From positions 372,001-436,000 of the forward strand of contig CAWJKE010000007.1 in the NCBI GenBank assembly GCA_963843455.1: a stretch of 64,000 nt of DNA. The letters run 5' to 3'. Below the pieces are notes generated by a model. The model had not been told where the DNA came from and made no database searches. It was given only the letters and a program-made list of their open reading frames with translations. The DNA is from CAIQPS01 sp963843455. Lineage in GTDB: Bacteria > Actinomycetota > Thermoleophilia > RBG-16-64-13. Of the stretch, positions 1-9,567 are shown piece by piece. Position 1 is the stretch's first letter, and every line of letters begins with the position of its first letter. The position numbers and the translations under genes were made by a program.

Positions 1-1
1 G

Positions 2-823
2 GAGACCAAAACCGGCCCGGCACACGCCGTTCAGCAGGCCGCTGCCGGGGTTCTTGCCCCGCTGCAGTCGTGGGGTTCCCGCGTCGCCCAACCTTTCCAG
101 AACGGATACGCCTGGGTCCACACCCTCTGGTCGGCGCACAAGGACGCCGACCGACTGGCGGAGCAGGTGCAGGTGCTTCAGGGTGAGGTTGTCAAGCTCC
201 AGGAGCAGGGCGAGGAGAACCGGCGCCTCAAGAGCCTGCTCGATCTCAAAGACAAGGGCACCTTTCCGGCCGGCACCGAATTCTTAGTAGCCCGGGTGAC
301 GGGCAAATCGCCCACGCGCTGGCAGGCCTGGATCCAGATCGACAAGGGCTCTGATGACGGGCTCCGGGTGGACCAAGCCGTGGTTGGCGCCACCCCCCTG
401 GCCGGGGAGACCCTGGCGGGCAAGGGTCTCGTGGGCAAGGTGATAGAGGTGACCGCCCACGCGGCGAAGGTTCTACTGATCACCGACTCCGAATCGAGCG
501 CGGCAGCAAAGATCCAGGGTTCGAGAGGAGAGGGGATCGTCGAAGGCTCGATCTCGGGCGCGCTCACCATGGACTATGTGGACCGGGATATCAGCGTCGA
601 CCCCAAGCTGGTCATCGTCACCTCGGGCTTCGGCGGCGTGTACCCCGCCGATATCCCCATCGGGATCGTTTCAAACGTGGGCGAAGCGGATGTCAACACT
701 TACAAGAAGATCGATGTCCAGCCCTTTCTCGATTTCCGGGTGCTCGAAGAAGTCATGGTCCTGATCGTGCCCGAGAACTCGAGCACCATCGTGACCCCTG
801 GCACCACGAGTACGGCGGGGTAA
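2..823 (+). CDS. mreC: Rod shape-determining protein MreC (5' end outside window)
   Basis: The frame is open from base 2, so the start and the N-terminal membrane anchor lie upstream. The visible 273 residues hold an amphipathic coiled coil at about residues 47-82 (rich in Glu, Gln, Leu and Lys), followed by the two beta-rich MreC lobes and a short Thr/Ser/Pro tail. MreC is the extracytoplasmic scaffold of the elongasome and binds PBP2. The following genes (mreD, PBP2, rodA) form the standard elongation operon and support the call. The start codon and the usual upstream neighbour mreB cannot be checked. Confidence 0.9.
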   Translation, partial: ETKTGPAHAVQQAAAGVLAPLQSWGSRVAQPFQNGYAWVHTLWSAHKDADRLAEQVQVLQGEVVKLQEQGEENRRLKSLLDLKDKGTFPAGTEFLVARVTGKSPTRWQAWIQIDKGSDDGLRVDQAVVGATPLAGETLAGKGLVGKVIEVTAHAAKVLLITDSESSAAAKIQGSRGEGIVEGSISGALTMDYVDRDISVDPKLVIVTSGFGGVYPADIPIGIVSNVGEADVNTYKKIDVQPFLDFRVLEEVMVLIVPENSSTIVTPGTTSTAG

Positions 824-830
824 CAGCACC

Positions 831-1370
831 ATGGGCCGCAAAGAATTCATCGTCATTGGAAAAGTGGTCCTACTGCTGGTGTTCGCCGTCGTGCTTCAGA
901 CCGTGCTGCTCTCACACGTGAGCGTACTCGGCGTCACCGCCGATCTATTCCTGATCTTCACGGTGATCGTGGCGGTGACCAGAGGATCTCTCGAAGGGGC
1001 CGTCTTCGGCTTCTTCGCCGGCCTCGCGGCCGACATCGCCTATTATCAGCCCCTGGGCGTGCGTGCCCTCATCTACGTCTTGGTCGGCTATTTCGTCGGC
1101 ATGTTCGTGGCCCGGTTCGGCACGGCGAACCCTTGGAGCGTGGCCCTTGTCGCCGGTGTGGCCTCCTTTCTGGCCCAGTTCCTATTCGGGCTGTTCCAGT
1201 TCATGATGGGACCGCGTGCCGCCCTGCTCACCATGATCGGCGCCCAGATGCTCCCCGAGGCCGTCCTTGACGGTCTTATCACCGCTCCGCTGTACGTGTT
1301 CTTGGTGCGCGTACGGCTACTGCCGGGCATTCATCTGGATGCCGCCCGACCGCGGGGGGGCGACGAGTGA
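831..1370 (+). CDS. mreD: Rod shape-determining protein MreD
   Basis: Protein of 179 residues, normal for MreD, made almost entirely of hydrophobic helices (about five membrane segments), with the family's short polar loops and a basic C-terminus. It starts 7 bases after mreC stops and its stop overlaps the GTG of the next gene, so it is translationally coupled within the elongation operon. MreD is an integral membrane partner of MreC in the Rod complex. It is identified by hydropathy and position; MreD sequences vary too much for a motif call. Confidence 0.88.
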   Translation: MGRKEFIVIGKVVLLLVFAVVLQTVLLSHVSVLGVTADLFLIFTVIVAVTRGSLEGAVFGFFAGLAADIAYYQPLGVRALIYVLVGYFVGMFVARFGTANPWSVALVAGVASFLAQFLFGLFQFMMGPRAALLTMIGAQMLPEAVLDGLITAPLYVFLVRVRLLPGIHLDAARPRGGDE

Positions 1371-3289
1371 TTCTCGAGCCTGCCAGGAAGAAGCGCTCGC
1401 CGGAAGACGACTCGTCCGTGGGTATGCGGGTGGGCGTGCTGCTCATCATCGCCTTCGCGCTCTTTGGGGTCCTGGGATTCCGCCTGTGGTTCCTGCAGAT
1501 CCTGTCGGGCGACGCGTACGTCGCCGTGGCGAAGGACAACCGGCAGAGGGACGTCAAGATCGAGGCCGCGCGCGGCGTGGTGTACGACCGCAACGGCAAG
1601 ATCCTGGTCGAGAACAGGGCTGGCCTCAGTGTTGGCTTTCTACCCATGGACATGTACGACCCGAAGAAGCAGCCGGCGGAGTTCCGGAAGGAGATCTACG
1701 GCTTGTCACAGATCCTCGATATCAGCGAGACCGACCTCATGGCGGCTTACAACAAGGCCAAGAAGGACCCCTACGTGACCTACGTAGTCAAGGAGGACGT
1801 GCCCGAGAACACCGTGGTGGCGCAGATCAAGGAACACAGCCTGGAATACCGGGGTGTCGAGGTAGAAGCTTCCTACTTGCGCCAATACCCGCTCGGCGCT
1901 CTCGCCACCCATCTGCTGGGCTACGTGGGCGAGGTCTCGCAGGACGACCTCGACAAGGAGGAGTTCGCGACGCTCCGACCGGGGGCGACCCTGGGCAAGG
2001 ACGGCGTCGAGCGCAAGTACGACTCCTTCCTGAGAGGCACCGACGGCTGGAAGACCGTCGAGGTCGACGCCGCCGGACGCCCCAAGCGCTTTCTCGATCA
2101 ACGAGCCCCGACCCCGGGAAGCAACTTGACGCTCACCATCGATGGCGACCTGCAGAAGGCGGCCGAGGACTCGTTGGTCCAGGGGATTCAGGCGGCGCAA
2201 TCCACGGGTTTTCCCAAAGCTGCCGGCGGCGCGGTAGTGGCGATGGATCCTCGCACGGGAGAGATCCTGGCCTTGGCCTCCTACCCCGACTACGATCCCT
2301 CTCTCTGGGTCGGGGGGATGTCTGCGACCAAGTACGCGGAACTCAACGCACCGCAGGCCCACTTTCCGCTCTTTGACCGGGTCATCGACGGCCTGTATCC
2401 GGCGGGGTCCACTTTCAAGCCCTTCGTCGCCGCCGCAGCTCTCAACGCCGGCCTCATCACCCCCGATACGACCTTCGATTGCGCCGGCAAGTTCTCCGTG
2501 CCTGGGCAGACCTGGAAGGACTGGAAAACCGCTGGACACGGGAACGTGAACCTGCTGCAGGCCATCTCCCAGTCGTGCGACGTCTACTTCTACAATGTGG
2601 GTAATCTGTTGTATCAGCAGCCCAGTCCCGTCCTCCAGAACGGCGTGCGGCAATTCGGCTTCGGGCAGCCCACCGGCATAGACCTGCCGGGGGAGAGCAC
2701 CAACAGTCGCGTACCCGACAAATACTGGAAGGCCGAGACCGGCAAGACCGCACTGGACAAGCTCTGGAAGACGGGGGACGAGATCAACCTGGCCATCGGG
2801 CAGGGCGACCTATTGGTCACCCCCATGCAGATGGTCGTCGGCCTGTCTGCTCTCGCCAACGGCGGGACGCTGTGGATCCCACATCTCGGGCTTCGCATCA
2901 CCGATGCCTCAAACAACACTATCCACCAGTTTGAAAGCGAGAAGCGGAGCGAGCTGGGGATGAGCTCGGAGATCCTCAGCCTCATCCGCACCGGCATGAC
3001 GCAGGTCACGGCGGATCGCTCGGGCACCGCCTACGGGGTCTTCAAAGGCTTCCCCATAAAGGTGGCGGGCAAGACCGGCACGGCCCAGAAGCTGCCCGAC
3101 GACGACTATGCTCTCTTCATGGGATACGCGCCCGCCGACGCGAACGGAGTGCCCGAGATCGCGGTCGTCGCGATCATCGAGCAGGGCGGGCATGGCAGCT
3201 CCATCGCGGCCCCGGTAGTGCGTCGGGTGCTCGAGGCGTATTTCCACACCGAATCCGGCGGCACGAACATCGTCCCTGTCACTGAGTAG
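1367..3289 (+). CDS. mrdA: Penicillin-binding protein 2, elongasome DD-transpeptidase
   Basis: Protein of 640 residues starting at GTG, overlapping mreD by 4 bases. It has a cytoplasmic basic stretch, one membrane anchor at about residues 23-45, a PBP dimerisation region, and a transpeptidase domain. All three active-site motifs are present: STFK with nucleophile Ser348, SCD at 403-405, and KTG at 569-571. It cross-links peptidoglycan during side-wall growth, with RodA as the paired glycosyltransferase, and rodA is the next gene. A second class B PBP, ftsI, lies at 21429 in the division cluster, which settles this one as the elongation enzyme. Confidence 0.95.
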   Translation: MILEPARKKRSPEDDSSVGMRVGVLLIIAFALFGVLGFRLWFLQILSGDAYVAVAKDNRQRDVKIEAARGVVYDRNGKILVENRAGLSVGFLPMDMYDPKKQPAEFRKEIYGLSQILDISETDLMAAYNKAKKDPYVTYVVKEDVPENTVVAQIKEHSLEYRGVEVEASYLRQYPLGALATHLLGYVGEVSQDDLDKEEFATLRPGATLGKDGVERKYDSFLRGTDGWKTVEVDAAGRPKRFLDQRAPTPGSNLTLTIDGDLQKAAEDSLVQGIQAAQSTGFPKAAGGAVVAMDPRTGEILALASYPDYDPSLWVGGMSATKYAELNAPQAHFPLFDRVIDGLYPAGSTFKPFVAAAALNAGLITPDTTFDCAGKFSVPGQTWKDWKTAGHGNVNLLQAISQSCDVYFYNVGNLLYQQPSPVLQNGVRQFGFGQPTGIDLPGESTNSRVPDKYWKAETGKTALDKLWKTGDEINLAIGQGDLLVTPMQMVVGLSALANGGTLWIPHLGLRITDASNNTIHQFESEKRSELGMSSEILSLIRTGMTQVTADRSGTAYGVFKGFPIKVAGKTGTAQKLPDDDYALFMGYAPADANGVPEIAVVAIIEQGGHGSSIAAPVVRRVLEAYFHTESGGTNIVPVTE

Positions 3290-3298
3290 GGGAGAACG

Positions 3299-4498
3299 AT
3301 GGCTCCCCCGCTCAAGTTCCTCCAGAACTCACGCGAACGGCGCCAACCCCTCGGTTTCTCTCTGAGCGGCTATCTGCGTGGTCTGGACTGGATACTGCTC
3401 GCGGCCACCCTGGCCCTCGTCACTTTCGGTCTGCTCATGCTCTACTCCGCTACCCACGCCGACACCAACATCTCCACCCCCTTCTACTACGTCCGGTCCC
3501 AGGGAGTGGGTCTCGTCATCGGGCTCGTTCTTCTCCTGATGATCAGCGTGGCCAACTATCGCCGCCTCGCGCGCTGGCGCACCTACATTTACCTGGCCAT
3601 TCTGATCCTTCTGGTCGCGACCCTTGTTGTTGGAGCCGGCAGCAAGACGGTCGGGGCGAACCGCTGGATCCAGTTGCCGTTCTTCCGGCTGCAGACTTCG
3701 GAAGTCGCCAAGTTGCTGTTGGTCCTGGCACTGGCCGGAGTGCTCGCGGAGGGGGTAGCTCTGCGCCACCGTCTGCGTTTTGTCATCCTGTGCGTTGTCT
3801 ACGTGCTCGTCCCCACGACGCTCGTCTTCCTGCAGCCCGACCTGGGGAGCGCCCTTGTCTTCGCCGCTATCCTAGTCACCATGCTCGTGGTGTGGGGGAT
3901 CCGCCTGCCCCATCTCGGGATCCTGGCAGGCGCGAGCATCCTGACGGGGGTGATGGTGTTGCGCGTGCTGCCCAGCGCTTTCGGCGTGCACCTGCTGAAG
4001 GACTATCAGTTGCAGCGGCTCACCCTCTTCCTCGATTCTCAGAAGGATCCGACCGGTTTGGGCTACCAGCTGTCCCAGAGCAAGATCGCTGTGGGTAGCG
4101 GCATGTTCACCGGCAAGGGTTACCTGGAAGGTACACAGACGCACCTCAACTTTCTTCCGGCCCACCACACCGACTTCATTTTCGCGGTCATCGGCGAGGA
4201 ACTGGGGTTCATGGGCGCTGCGCTACTCATAGGGCTCTTTGCCGTCATTATTTGGCGAGCGCTCCGTATCGCCCGGCTGTCGGAGGATATGTACGGGCGG
4301 CTGATCGCCGCCGGGGTCGCGGGGGTCCTCCTGTTCCAGGTGTTCGTGAACATCGGTATGACCATCGGTATCATGCCGGTCACCGGGATCCCGCTGCCGT
4401 TCGTGAGTTTCGGCAGCAGTTCGCTCGTAGTATTCTTGATGGCGATCGGCTTGTTGGAGAGTGTCCACGTTCACTCGGTGGCCGGGCAGGCCAAGTAG
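3299..4498 (+). CDS. rodA: RodA, SEDS-family peptidoglycan glycosyltransferase
   Basis: Protein of 399 residues with about ten membrane helices and SEDS signatures: LQPDLGSA in the central region, and FAVIGEELGF and PLPFVSFGSSS near the C-terminus. SEDS proteins polymerise lipid II into glycan strands; RodA works with PBP2 in elongation. It starts 9 bases after the PBP2 stop, so the pair is co-transcribed. A paralogue, ftsW, lies at 28750; assignment of this copy to RodA rests on its pairing with PBP2. Confidence 0.94.
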   Translation: MAPPLKFLQNSRERRQPLGFSLSGYLRGLDWILLAATLALVTFGLLMLYSATHADTNISTPFYYVRSQGVGLVIGLVLLLMISVANYRRLARWRTYIYLAILILLVATLVVGAGSKTVGANRWIQLPFFRLQTSEVAKLLLVLALAGVLAEGVALRHRLRFVILCVVYVLVPTTLVFLQPDLGSALVFAAILVTMLVVWGIRLPHLGILAGASILTGVMVLRVLPSAFGVHLLKDYQLQRLTLFLDSQKDPTGLGYQLSQSKIAVGSGMFTGKGYLEGTQTHLNFLPAHHTDFIFAVIGEELGFMGAALLIGLFAVIIWRALRIARLSEDMYGRLIAAGVAGVLLFQVFVNIGMTIGIMPVTGIPLPFVSFGSSSLVVFLMAIGLLESVHVHSVAGQAK

Positions 4499-4528
4499 GG
4501 CCCCCGGCTCTGACCTGAGGAGGCTGGA

Positions 4529-5380
4529 GTGGCGAAGCTGCCTTTGAACCTCACGAAGAGCTTGAAAGCCCTGCGGGAAGCATCCGCGAACGCGACTGAG
4601 TACGCGTCGATTGTGCTTGCCGGCGATCAGGCGCTCGTTGAGCGAGCCAGGGAGCGGTTCGCCCAAGGGGGCACAGTCCCTTCCACCTTCGTCGGGGATT
4701 TGGCCGGGCCGGCGGGTGCAGCCTCGACTCCGGGTGAGTTGCTGCTCGTCCTGACCACTCCCGCGAGGGAGGCGGAGATCGTGGCCTCGCTCGGCGCCGT
4801 CGCCGCCAAGGGGTCGGTCATTTTGGCCGTCGATGGGGGACCGGACGCGAGAAACAGGGCGACCTACCTGCCCGACGGCATCGTCCGGCTGTCATTCTCC
4901 GATAGCGACACCGGCTGGGACCGTGTCTTCTCGCTGTGTGCGGAGGCCGCGGGGGACCGCGGGATCGCCTTGGGTCTGCGATATCCGGTCGTGCGGCGCG
5001 CGACAGCTCACCGGCTCATCGCCCGGACCTCGGCGCAGAACGTGTTCATCGCCCTTGTCTTCTTCATTCCTGGGTCCGACATGCCCGCGATGACGCTCAA
5101 CCAGGTAAGGATGCTCCTCAACATCGCGGCCATGTACGGCCAGCCGATCGACAAGGAACGAGCGGTCGAATTGGCGGGGATCGTGGCCTTGGGCTTTGGC
5201 TTCAGGGGTCTGGGCAGACGGCTTGCCCGCTCCGTTCCCGGGCTGGCGGTGGTCATGAGGATGATCACAGCCTACTCTGCCACTACCGCCGTCGGCCTGG
5301 GTGCCATCGCCTACTTCGAGAAAGGGGCTCCCGCCTCGACCAGCAAGATGATCGCGCTGGCAGGCTCGCTGAGGCGTTGA
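4529..5380 (+). CDS. DUF697-type membrane-associated protein
   Basis: Protein of 283 residues; GTG start with a good GAGGAGG site 6 bases upstream. The N-terminal half looks like a small alpha/beta domain with no intact nucleotide-binding motif. The C-terminal half (about residues 150-270) resembles DUF697 (YcjF-like): a hydrophobic segment followed by PGSDMPAMTLNQ and paired Gly-rich helices. DUF697 often accompanies GTPases, and its biochemical role is unknown. The gene sits between rodA and a radical-SAM gene, whose TTG start overlaps its stop, so the two may be translationally coupled. Confidence 0.65.
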   Translation: MAKLPLNLTKSLKALREASANATEYASIVLAGDQALVERARERFAQGGTVPSTFVGDLAGPAGAASTPGELLLVLTTPAREAEIVASLGAVAAKGSVILAVDGGPDARNRATYLPDGIVRLSFSDSDTGWDRVFSLCAEAAGDRGIALGLRYPVVRRATAHRLIARTSAQNVFIALVFFIPGSDMPAMTLNQVRMLLNIAAMYGQPIDKERAVELAGIVALGFGFRGLGRRLARSVPGLAVVMRMITAYSATTAVGLGAIAYFEKGAPASTSKMIALAGSLRR

Positions 5381-7986
5381 GAGTATCGCGGTACGATAGC
5401 GCGCTTGAGGCCATCCTCGGTGGCATCCGGCAGCCGGCCCGGCTCATCGGCGAGGAAGCGGGGGTAGGACCCGGGTTCAGCGGAGACCCCGCGGAGTTGC
5501 GGGTGGTCCTTGGCTTTCCGGACGCGTACGAGATCGCCATCTCCAACCAGGCCGTCCAGATCCTCTATCATCTGGCGCGCCGGACGGGCGGGGTGGGGGT
5601 CGAACGTGCCTATCTACCGTGGGTCGATGCCATCGCCGAGATGCGCCGCCAGAGGGTCCCGCTCCTGACGCTCGAGACATGGACCGCCGTGGCCGAAGCC
5701 CACCTCCTTGCTGTGACCCTTCAGCATGAGTTCCATTACACCAACCTGCTGGAGATGCTCGACCTGGCCGGCATCCCCCTCCACGCGGCGCTCCGCACCG
5801 AGGAGCATCCCCTCGTGCTCGTGGGCGGCCCGGCCTGCGCCAACTTCGCGCCGATCAGCCGTTTTGTGGACGCTGTCGCGGTCGGCGACGGGGAGGACCT
5901 GTTTCCGGAGATCCTGCGCGAGATGGTGGCGGCGCGGCGCTGTGGAGTGTCGCGGGAGGAGACCAAACGCCGTCTTGCGCTCCTGGAGGGTGTGTTCGTC
6001 CCGGGCGTGAGCACCCGGGTGAAGCGAAGGGCTGTAGCCCGACTCGAGGGGACGCCATATCCGGCGTCGTGTCTCGTGCCCTTGGTCGCGGGGGTGCACG
6101 ACCGGGCCTGGGTGGAAGTAATGCGGGGCTGCACCCGGGGCTGCCGCTTCTGCCAGGCCGGGATGTGGTACCGCCCGGTGCGCGAACGGTCTCCGGCCGA
6201 GGTCCTGGAGTTGGCCGATGACGAGCTGGCCGAGACAGGACATCAAGAACTCGCGTTCGCTTCGCTGTCGACCACCGACTATTCCGGTCTGCAGGAAGTG
6301 TTGAGCGGGGTGGGGGCGCGACACCCCGAGGTAAGCCTTTCCCTGCCTTCCTTGCGCGTCGACACGGCGTCGGTACGCCTCGCTTGGCTGGCGTCCCCAA
6401 CCGGGGCCTCCCTGACGCTGGCGCCGGAGGCAGGCAGCCAGCGGATGCGCGACGTCATCAACAAGAACGTCAACGAGGACGACGTGCTGACGGCAGCCGA
6501 GGAGGCATTCCGGACCGGGCGGACGACGCTGAAACTCTACTTCATGATCGGCCTCCCCTGGGAGACCGACGACGATGTCGAGGCCATCGCCGACCTGTGC
6601 CTTACCATACGGCAGGCGGGGCGGCGCATTCTTGGCGGGCGGGCCGGAAGACTCCAACTGAACGTGAGCGTGAACACCTTCATCCCCAAGCCGCTGACCC
6701 CGTTTCAGTGGGCGGCTATGGCCGATCGCGACACCGTGCTGCGCCGCCAAGGGTTCCTCAGGGCCCGTCTGAGGAAGCCGGGCATCCGGCTGTCAATGTC
6801 GGACCCGGCGAAGAGCTATCTCGAGGCGGCGCTGGCGCGAGGTGACGAGGGAATGGCCACGGTGATCGAGGCGGCGTGGCAAAAAGGCGCACGGTTCGAT
6901 TCCTGGACGGAGGAGTTCCGGGCTGGGGCCTGGGCCGAGGCGTTTCTGGAAGCCGGAGCGCCGGCGGAGATCCGAGCTGCGGCCCCCCTCGCCAGGGACG
7001 TGCCGCTCTCGTGGGACGTGGTCGACGGCGTGCCCGATCGCGACTTTCTTTGGGCCGAGTGGGAGAAGGCTTCGAGGAGCGAACTGACCGGCGATTGCCG
7101 CTGGGATGGCTGCGTCTATTGCGGGGCCTGCGAGGATCCTCCGGGCAACGAGATAGCCAACACGCACGGCGGCGCCGAGGTCTTGGCGGTCCCCGGGACC
7201 AGCGATGCCGCGCGCGCCGGGCGGGACGACGGCCCGTGTGCGGGTGAACCGGGTGGTCCGCCGGCAGCTGGCCGACCTGTTTGGCGCTATGTCGCCCGCT
7301 TCTCGGTCACCGGTAGGGGCCGTTTTCTGGGCCACCTGGACCGTATGGAAGCGTTTCGCCGGGCCGTTCGACGCGCTGGAGGTCGCCTAGCTCTTTCCGC
7401 CGGCATGCGGCCCAAACCGTTGCTGAGCCTTGCCCTCCCTCTGGGCGTGGGGATCGAAGGCCTGGAGGAGTTATGCGAGTTCGAACTGGCGGAGGAGCCC
7501 GTCGCAGGTTTTGCGGAGCGGCTGGCGGCTGCGCTGCCCGGGCACATGCAACTGCTCGACCTGCAGCCCTACGACGAAGCGCGGCGCTTGGCCGCCCGGG
7601 TGACGGACGCGTCATACCAGGTGCTGTTCTCGGCGTCCTTGCCGGAGGGGGGCGGGGCTGCCCCGAGCTCGGCCGGCGTCCCCGGATCGGCCGGGGTAGG
7701 CGTAGCCGCCGCTCTGTCCGAAGGGGAGCGTCGTTTTGCGGAAGCGGAGGAATGGGTGGTGGAGGAGACCCGCGAAGGCCGCCCGCGAGCGGTAGATGTG
7801 AAGCAGTACGTCAAGAAGGTCCACGTGAGTCGGAGTGCCGATGGCGAGTGGGTCGTCGAATTCACTGCCGTGGTCACACCGGCCGGCACCGCGCGCGCGG
7901 CACTCGTTTTGCGGGCGTTTGAGCAGGCGTCAGAGCTGAGTCTCGTGCCTCTATCGGTGCGTCGCACGCACATCCAGATCGACTGA
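5377..7986 (+). CDS. B12-binding/radical-SAM protein fused to a radical-SAM-linked (DUF2344-type) domain
   Basis: Protein of 869 residues. I chose the TTG at 5377, which overlaps the upstream stop. Homology begins soon after it, while the open frame upstream is antisense-like noise inside the previous gene. Order: N-terminal region like the B12-binding part of TIGR03960; radical-SAM core with the Cys-X3-Cys-X2-Cys cluster motif CTRGCRFC (Cys252, Cys256, Cys259); a cysteine-containing segment near 580-590; and a C-terminal TIGR03936/DUF2344 domain from about residue 635. In many bacteria these are two adjacent genes beside RNase E/G and L21/L27, and the same neighbourhood is seen here. The substrate is unknown. 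A role in RNA or ribosome modification is suggested only by context. Confidence 0.85.
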   Translation: MRVSRYDSALEAILGGIRQPARLIGEEAGVGPGFSGDPAELRVVLGFPDAYEIAISNQAVQILYHLARRTGGVGVERAYLPWVDAIAEMRRQRVPLLTLETWTAVAEAHLLAVTLQHEFHYTNLLEMLDLAGIPLHAALRTEEHPLVLVGGPACANFAPISRFVDAVAVGDGEDLFPEILREMVAARRCGVSREETKRRLALLEGVFVPGVSTRVKRRAVARLEGTPYPASCLVPLVAGVHDRAWVEVMRGCTRGCRFCQAGMWYRPVRERSPAEVLELADDELAETGHQELAFASLSTTDYSGLQEVLSGVGARHPEVSLSLPSLRVDTASVRLAWLASPTGASLTLAPEAGSQRMRDVINKNVNEDDVLTAAEEAFRTGRTTLKLYFMIGLPWETDDDVEAIADLCLTIRQAGRRILGGRAGRLQLNVSVNTFIPKPLTPFQWAAMADRDTVLRRQGFLRARLRKPGIRLSMSDPAKSYLEAALARGDEGMATVIEAAWQKGARFDSWTEEFRAGAWAEAFLEAGAPAEIRAAAPLARDVPLSWDVVDGVPDRDFLWAEWEKASRSELTGDCRWDGCVYCGACEDPPGNEIANTHGGAEVLAVPGTSDAARAGRDDGPCAGEPGGPPAAGRPVWRYVARFSVTGRGRFLGHLDRMEAFRRAVRRAGGRLALSAGMRPKPLLSLALPLGVGIEGLEELCEFELAEEPVAGFAERLAAALPGHMQLLDLQPYDEARRLAARVTDASYQVLFSASLPEGGGAAPSSAGVPGSAGVGVAAALSEGERRFAEAEEWVVEETREGRPRAVDVKQYVKKVHVSRSADGEWVVEFTAVVTPAGTARAALVLRAFEQASELSLVPLSVRRTHIQID

Positions 7987-7998
7987 GACGGGGATGGG

Positions 7999-9444
7999 GT
8001 GAAGCAACTCATCATCTCTCGCGATCATCTGGAGACTCGGGTCGCCGTGCTCGAAGACGGGCAACCGGCGGAGATGTACCTGGAGCGTTCGCACCGGCAA
8101 TCGCTTGTGGGCAGTGTGTACAAGGGCCGGGTGGAGAACGTGCTGCCAGGCATGGACGCGGCTTTCGTCGATGTTGGGCTGGATCGCAACGGGTTTCTGT
8201 CGGTCGCCGAGGTGGTCGCTCCCGAGCTGCCGACCGGCCGCCCGCGGAAGATTGGGGAGTTGCTCAAAGCCGGCAAGGAACTGCTGGTGCAGGTCACACG
8301 AGACCCCATGGGCGGGAAGGGCCCACGCCTGACGATGGAGGTGGGCATCCCCGGCCGCTACGTGGTGTACCTGCCGGGCGGGAAGGGAGCCGGGGTGTCG
8401 CGGCGGCTGGACCACGGCGAGCGCGAGCGCCTAAGGGGGATAAGCCGCGAGGTGAAGCCCGAGGTCGGCGGGGTCATCGTGCGGACGGCGGCGGAAGGGG
8501 CGGGCAGGGAGGCGATCGAGCGCGATCTCCGTTTCTTGCAGCGGGTATGGGCCGGAGCCGAACGGCGGGCGCGGGAGGCGCCGGTGCCATCCATCGTGTA
8601 TTCGGAGGCCGAACTGGCTGTAAGAAGTGTCCGCGACCTCGTGGGCCCCGACTTCTCCGCGGTCATCGTAGACGATGAGAAGCTGTACCGCCGCCTCGTC
8701 AGTTATCTGCGCGCCGTGGCTCCCGATTTCAAGGATCGTGTGGAATATCACAGCGGCGGGATGCCGCTCTTTGGACGCTTCGGACTCGAGAAGGAGATGG
8801 AGAAGGCGCTGGCGCGGCGGGTGGGCCTCCCGTCCGGCGGACATATCGTCATCGATCACACCGAAGCGATGACGGTCGTCGACGTCAACACCGGCCGCTA
8901 TGTCGGCAAGCGTCAACTGGAGGACACGACGCTCAAGACCAACCTCGAGGCCTGTCGGGAGATCGTCCGCCAGCTCCGTTTGCGCGATATCGGCGGCATC
9001 ATAGTCATCGACTTCATCGACATGAGCGCGAAGACAAACCGGGAAGTGGTGCTCGCGGCTCTGGAGGCTGAGTTCACTCTGGACCGTACGAAGACCTACG
9101 TGGTGGCGATCTCTCCTCTGGGACTGGTGGAGATGACGCGGCAGAATGTGACCCAGGGGCTGCGTGAGATCGTCACCGCCCCCTGCCCCGTCTGCGGAGG
9201 CCAAGGCCGGGTCATCTCCGAGGAGTCGGCACTTATCGCCGTCGAGCGCCGCCTGTGCGATCTCCTTCGATCTTCGCCGCTTCCGGTGCTGGTCGTGGAA
9301 GTGCATCCGCGGATCGTCTCTCGGCTCGCGTGCACCGGTGGCGGGATGCTGCGGCAGGTGGAGGCCGAGACAGGGCGGCGCGCGCAGGTGCAAGGAGCAG
9401 ACGGGGACGTGCCGCTGGCCCACGTGGAGATCGTGCCCGACTGA
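7999..9444 (+). CDS. rng: Ribonuclease E/G family endoribonuclease
   Basis: Protein of 481 residues starting at GTG. It has an S1-type RNA-binding domain at about 35-120 (GSVYKGRVENVLPGMDAAFV), followed by the RNase E/G catalytic domain with VVDVNTGRY and VIDFIDM, which hold the metal-binding aspartates. The zinc-link CPVC is at 396-399. The length fits RNase G or a minimal RNase E catalytic core, since there is no long disordered C-terminal scaffold. Single-strand-specific cleavage in rRNA maturation and mRNA decay is the expected role. It sits 12 bases after the radical-SAM gene and just ahead of the L21 promoter. Confidence 0.92.
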   Translation: MKQLIISRDHLETRVAVLEDGQPAEMYLERSHRQSLVGSVYKGRVENVLPGMDAAFVDVGLDRNGFLSVAEVVAPELPTGRPRKIGELLKAGKELLVQVTRDPMGGKGPRLTMEVGIPGRYVVYLPGGKGAGVSRRLDHGERERLRGISREVKPEVGGVIVRTAAEGAGREAIERDLRFLQRVWAGAERRAREAPVPSIVYSEAELAVRSVRDLVGPDFSAVIVDDEKLYRRLVSYLRAVAPDFKDRVEYHSGGMPLFGRFGLEKEMEKALARRVGLPSGGHIVIDHTEAMTVVDVNTGRYVGKRQLEDTTLKTNLEACREIVRQLRLRDIGGIIVIDFIDMSAKTNREVVLAALEAEFTLDRTKTYVVAISPLGLVEMTRQNVTQGLREIVTAPCPVCGGQGRVISEESALIAVERRLCDLLRSSPLPVLVVEVHPRIVSRLACTGGGMLRQVEAETGRRAQVQGADGDVPLAHVEIVPD

Positions 9445-9495
9445 CGGGCGGGGCTCGGTGTTCCGTGGCGGCGGGTGGCAGCCCCGAACCAACCT

Positions 9496-9504
9496 TGCTA
9501 TACT
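9496..9504 (+). promoter_or_regulatory. Extended -10 promoter for rplU-rpmA
   Basis: TATACT at 9499-9504 is preceded by TGC (9496-9498), giving an extended -10 element of the TGN-TATAMT type. No good -35 hexamer is visible at the usual spacing, as expected for extended -10 promoters. It lies in the 123-base gap after the RNase gene, about 64 bases before the rplU start, and so leaves a leader that contains the hairpin at 9514-9535. Confidence 0.6.
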
Positions 9505-9513
9505 GCCTTGCTC

Positions 9514-9535
9514 GCGGCCGCCTTTAGGTGGCCGC
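9514..9535 (+). promoter_or_regulatory. Leader hairpin upstream of rplU
   Basis: GCGGCCGCC (9514-9522) and GGTGGCCGC (9527-9535) pair over nine positions, one of them G-U, with a TTTA loop. No T-run follows, so it is not a standard terminator. It begins about 10 bases after the promoter -10 box, near the expected RNA 5' end, and could stabilise the mRNA or be a target for autoregulation by L21. L21 leaders are known in other phyla, but I cannot match this one to a described class. Confidence 0.45.
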
Positions 9536-9567
9536 CGCTGTCGGATGAGAGTACGCGAGGAGTCGGG

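Noticed and set aside
1267..2376. 369-codon plus-strand frame overlapping mreD and PBP2
   Set aside because: Arg/Gly-rich shadow of the PBP2 gene in another frame; the PBP2 frame has all catalytic motifs.
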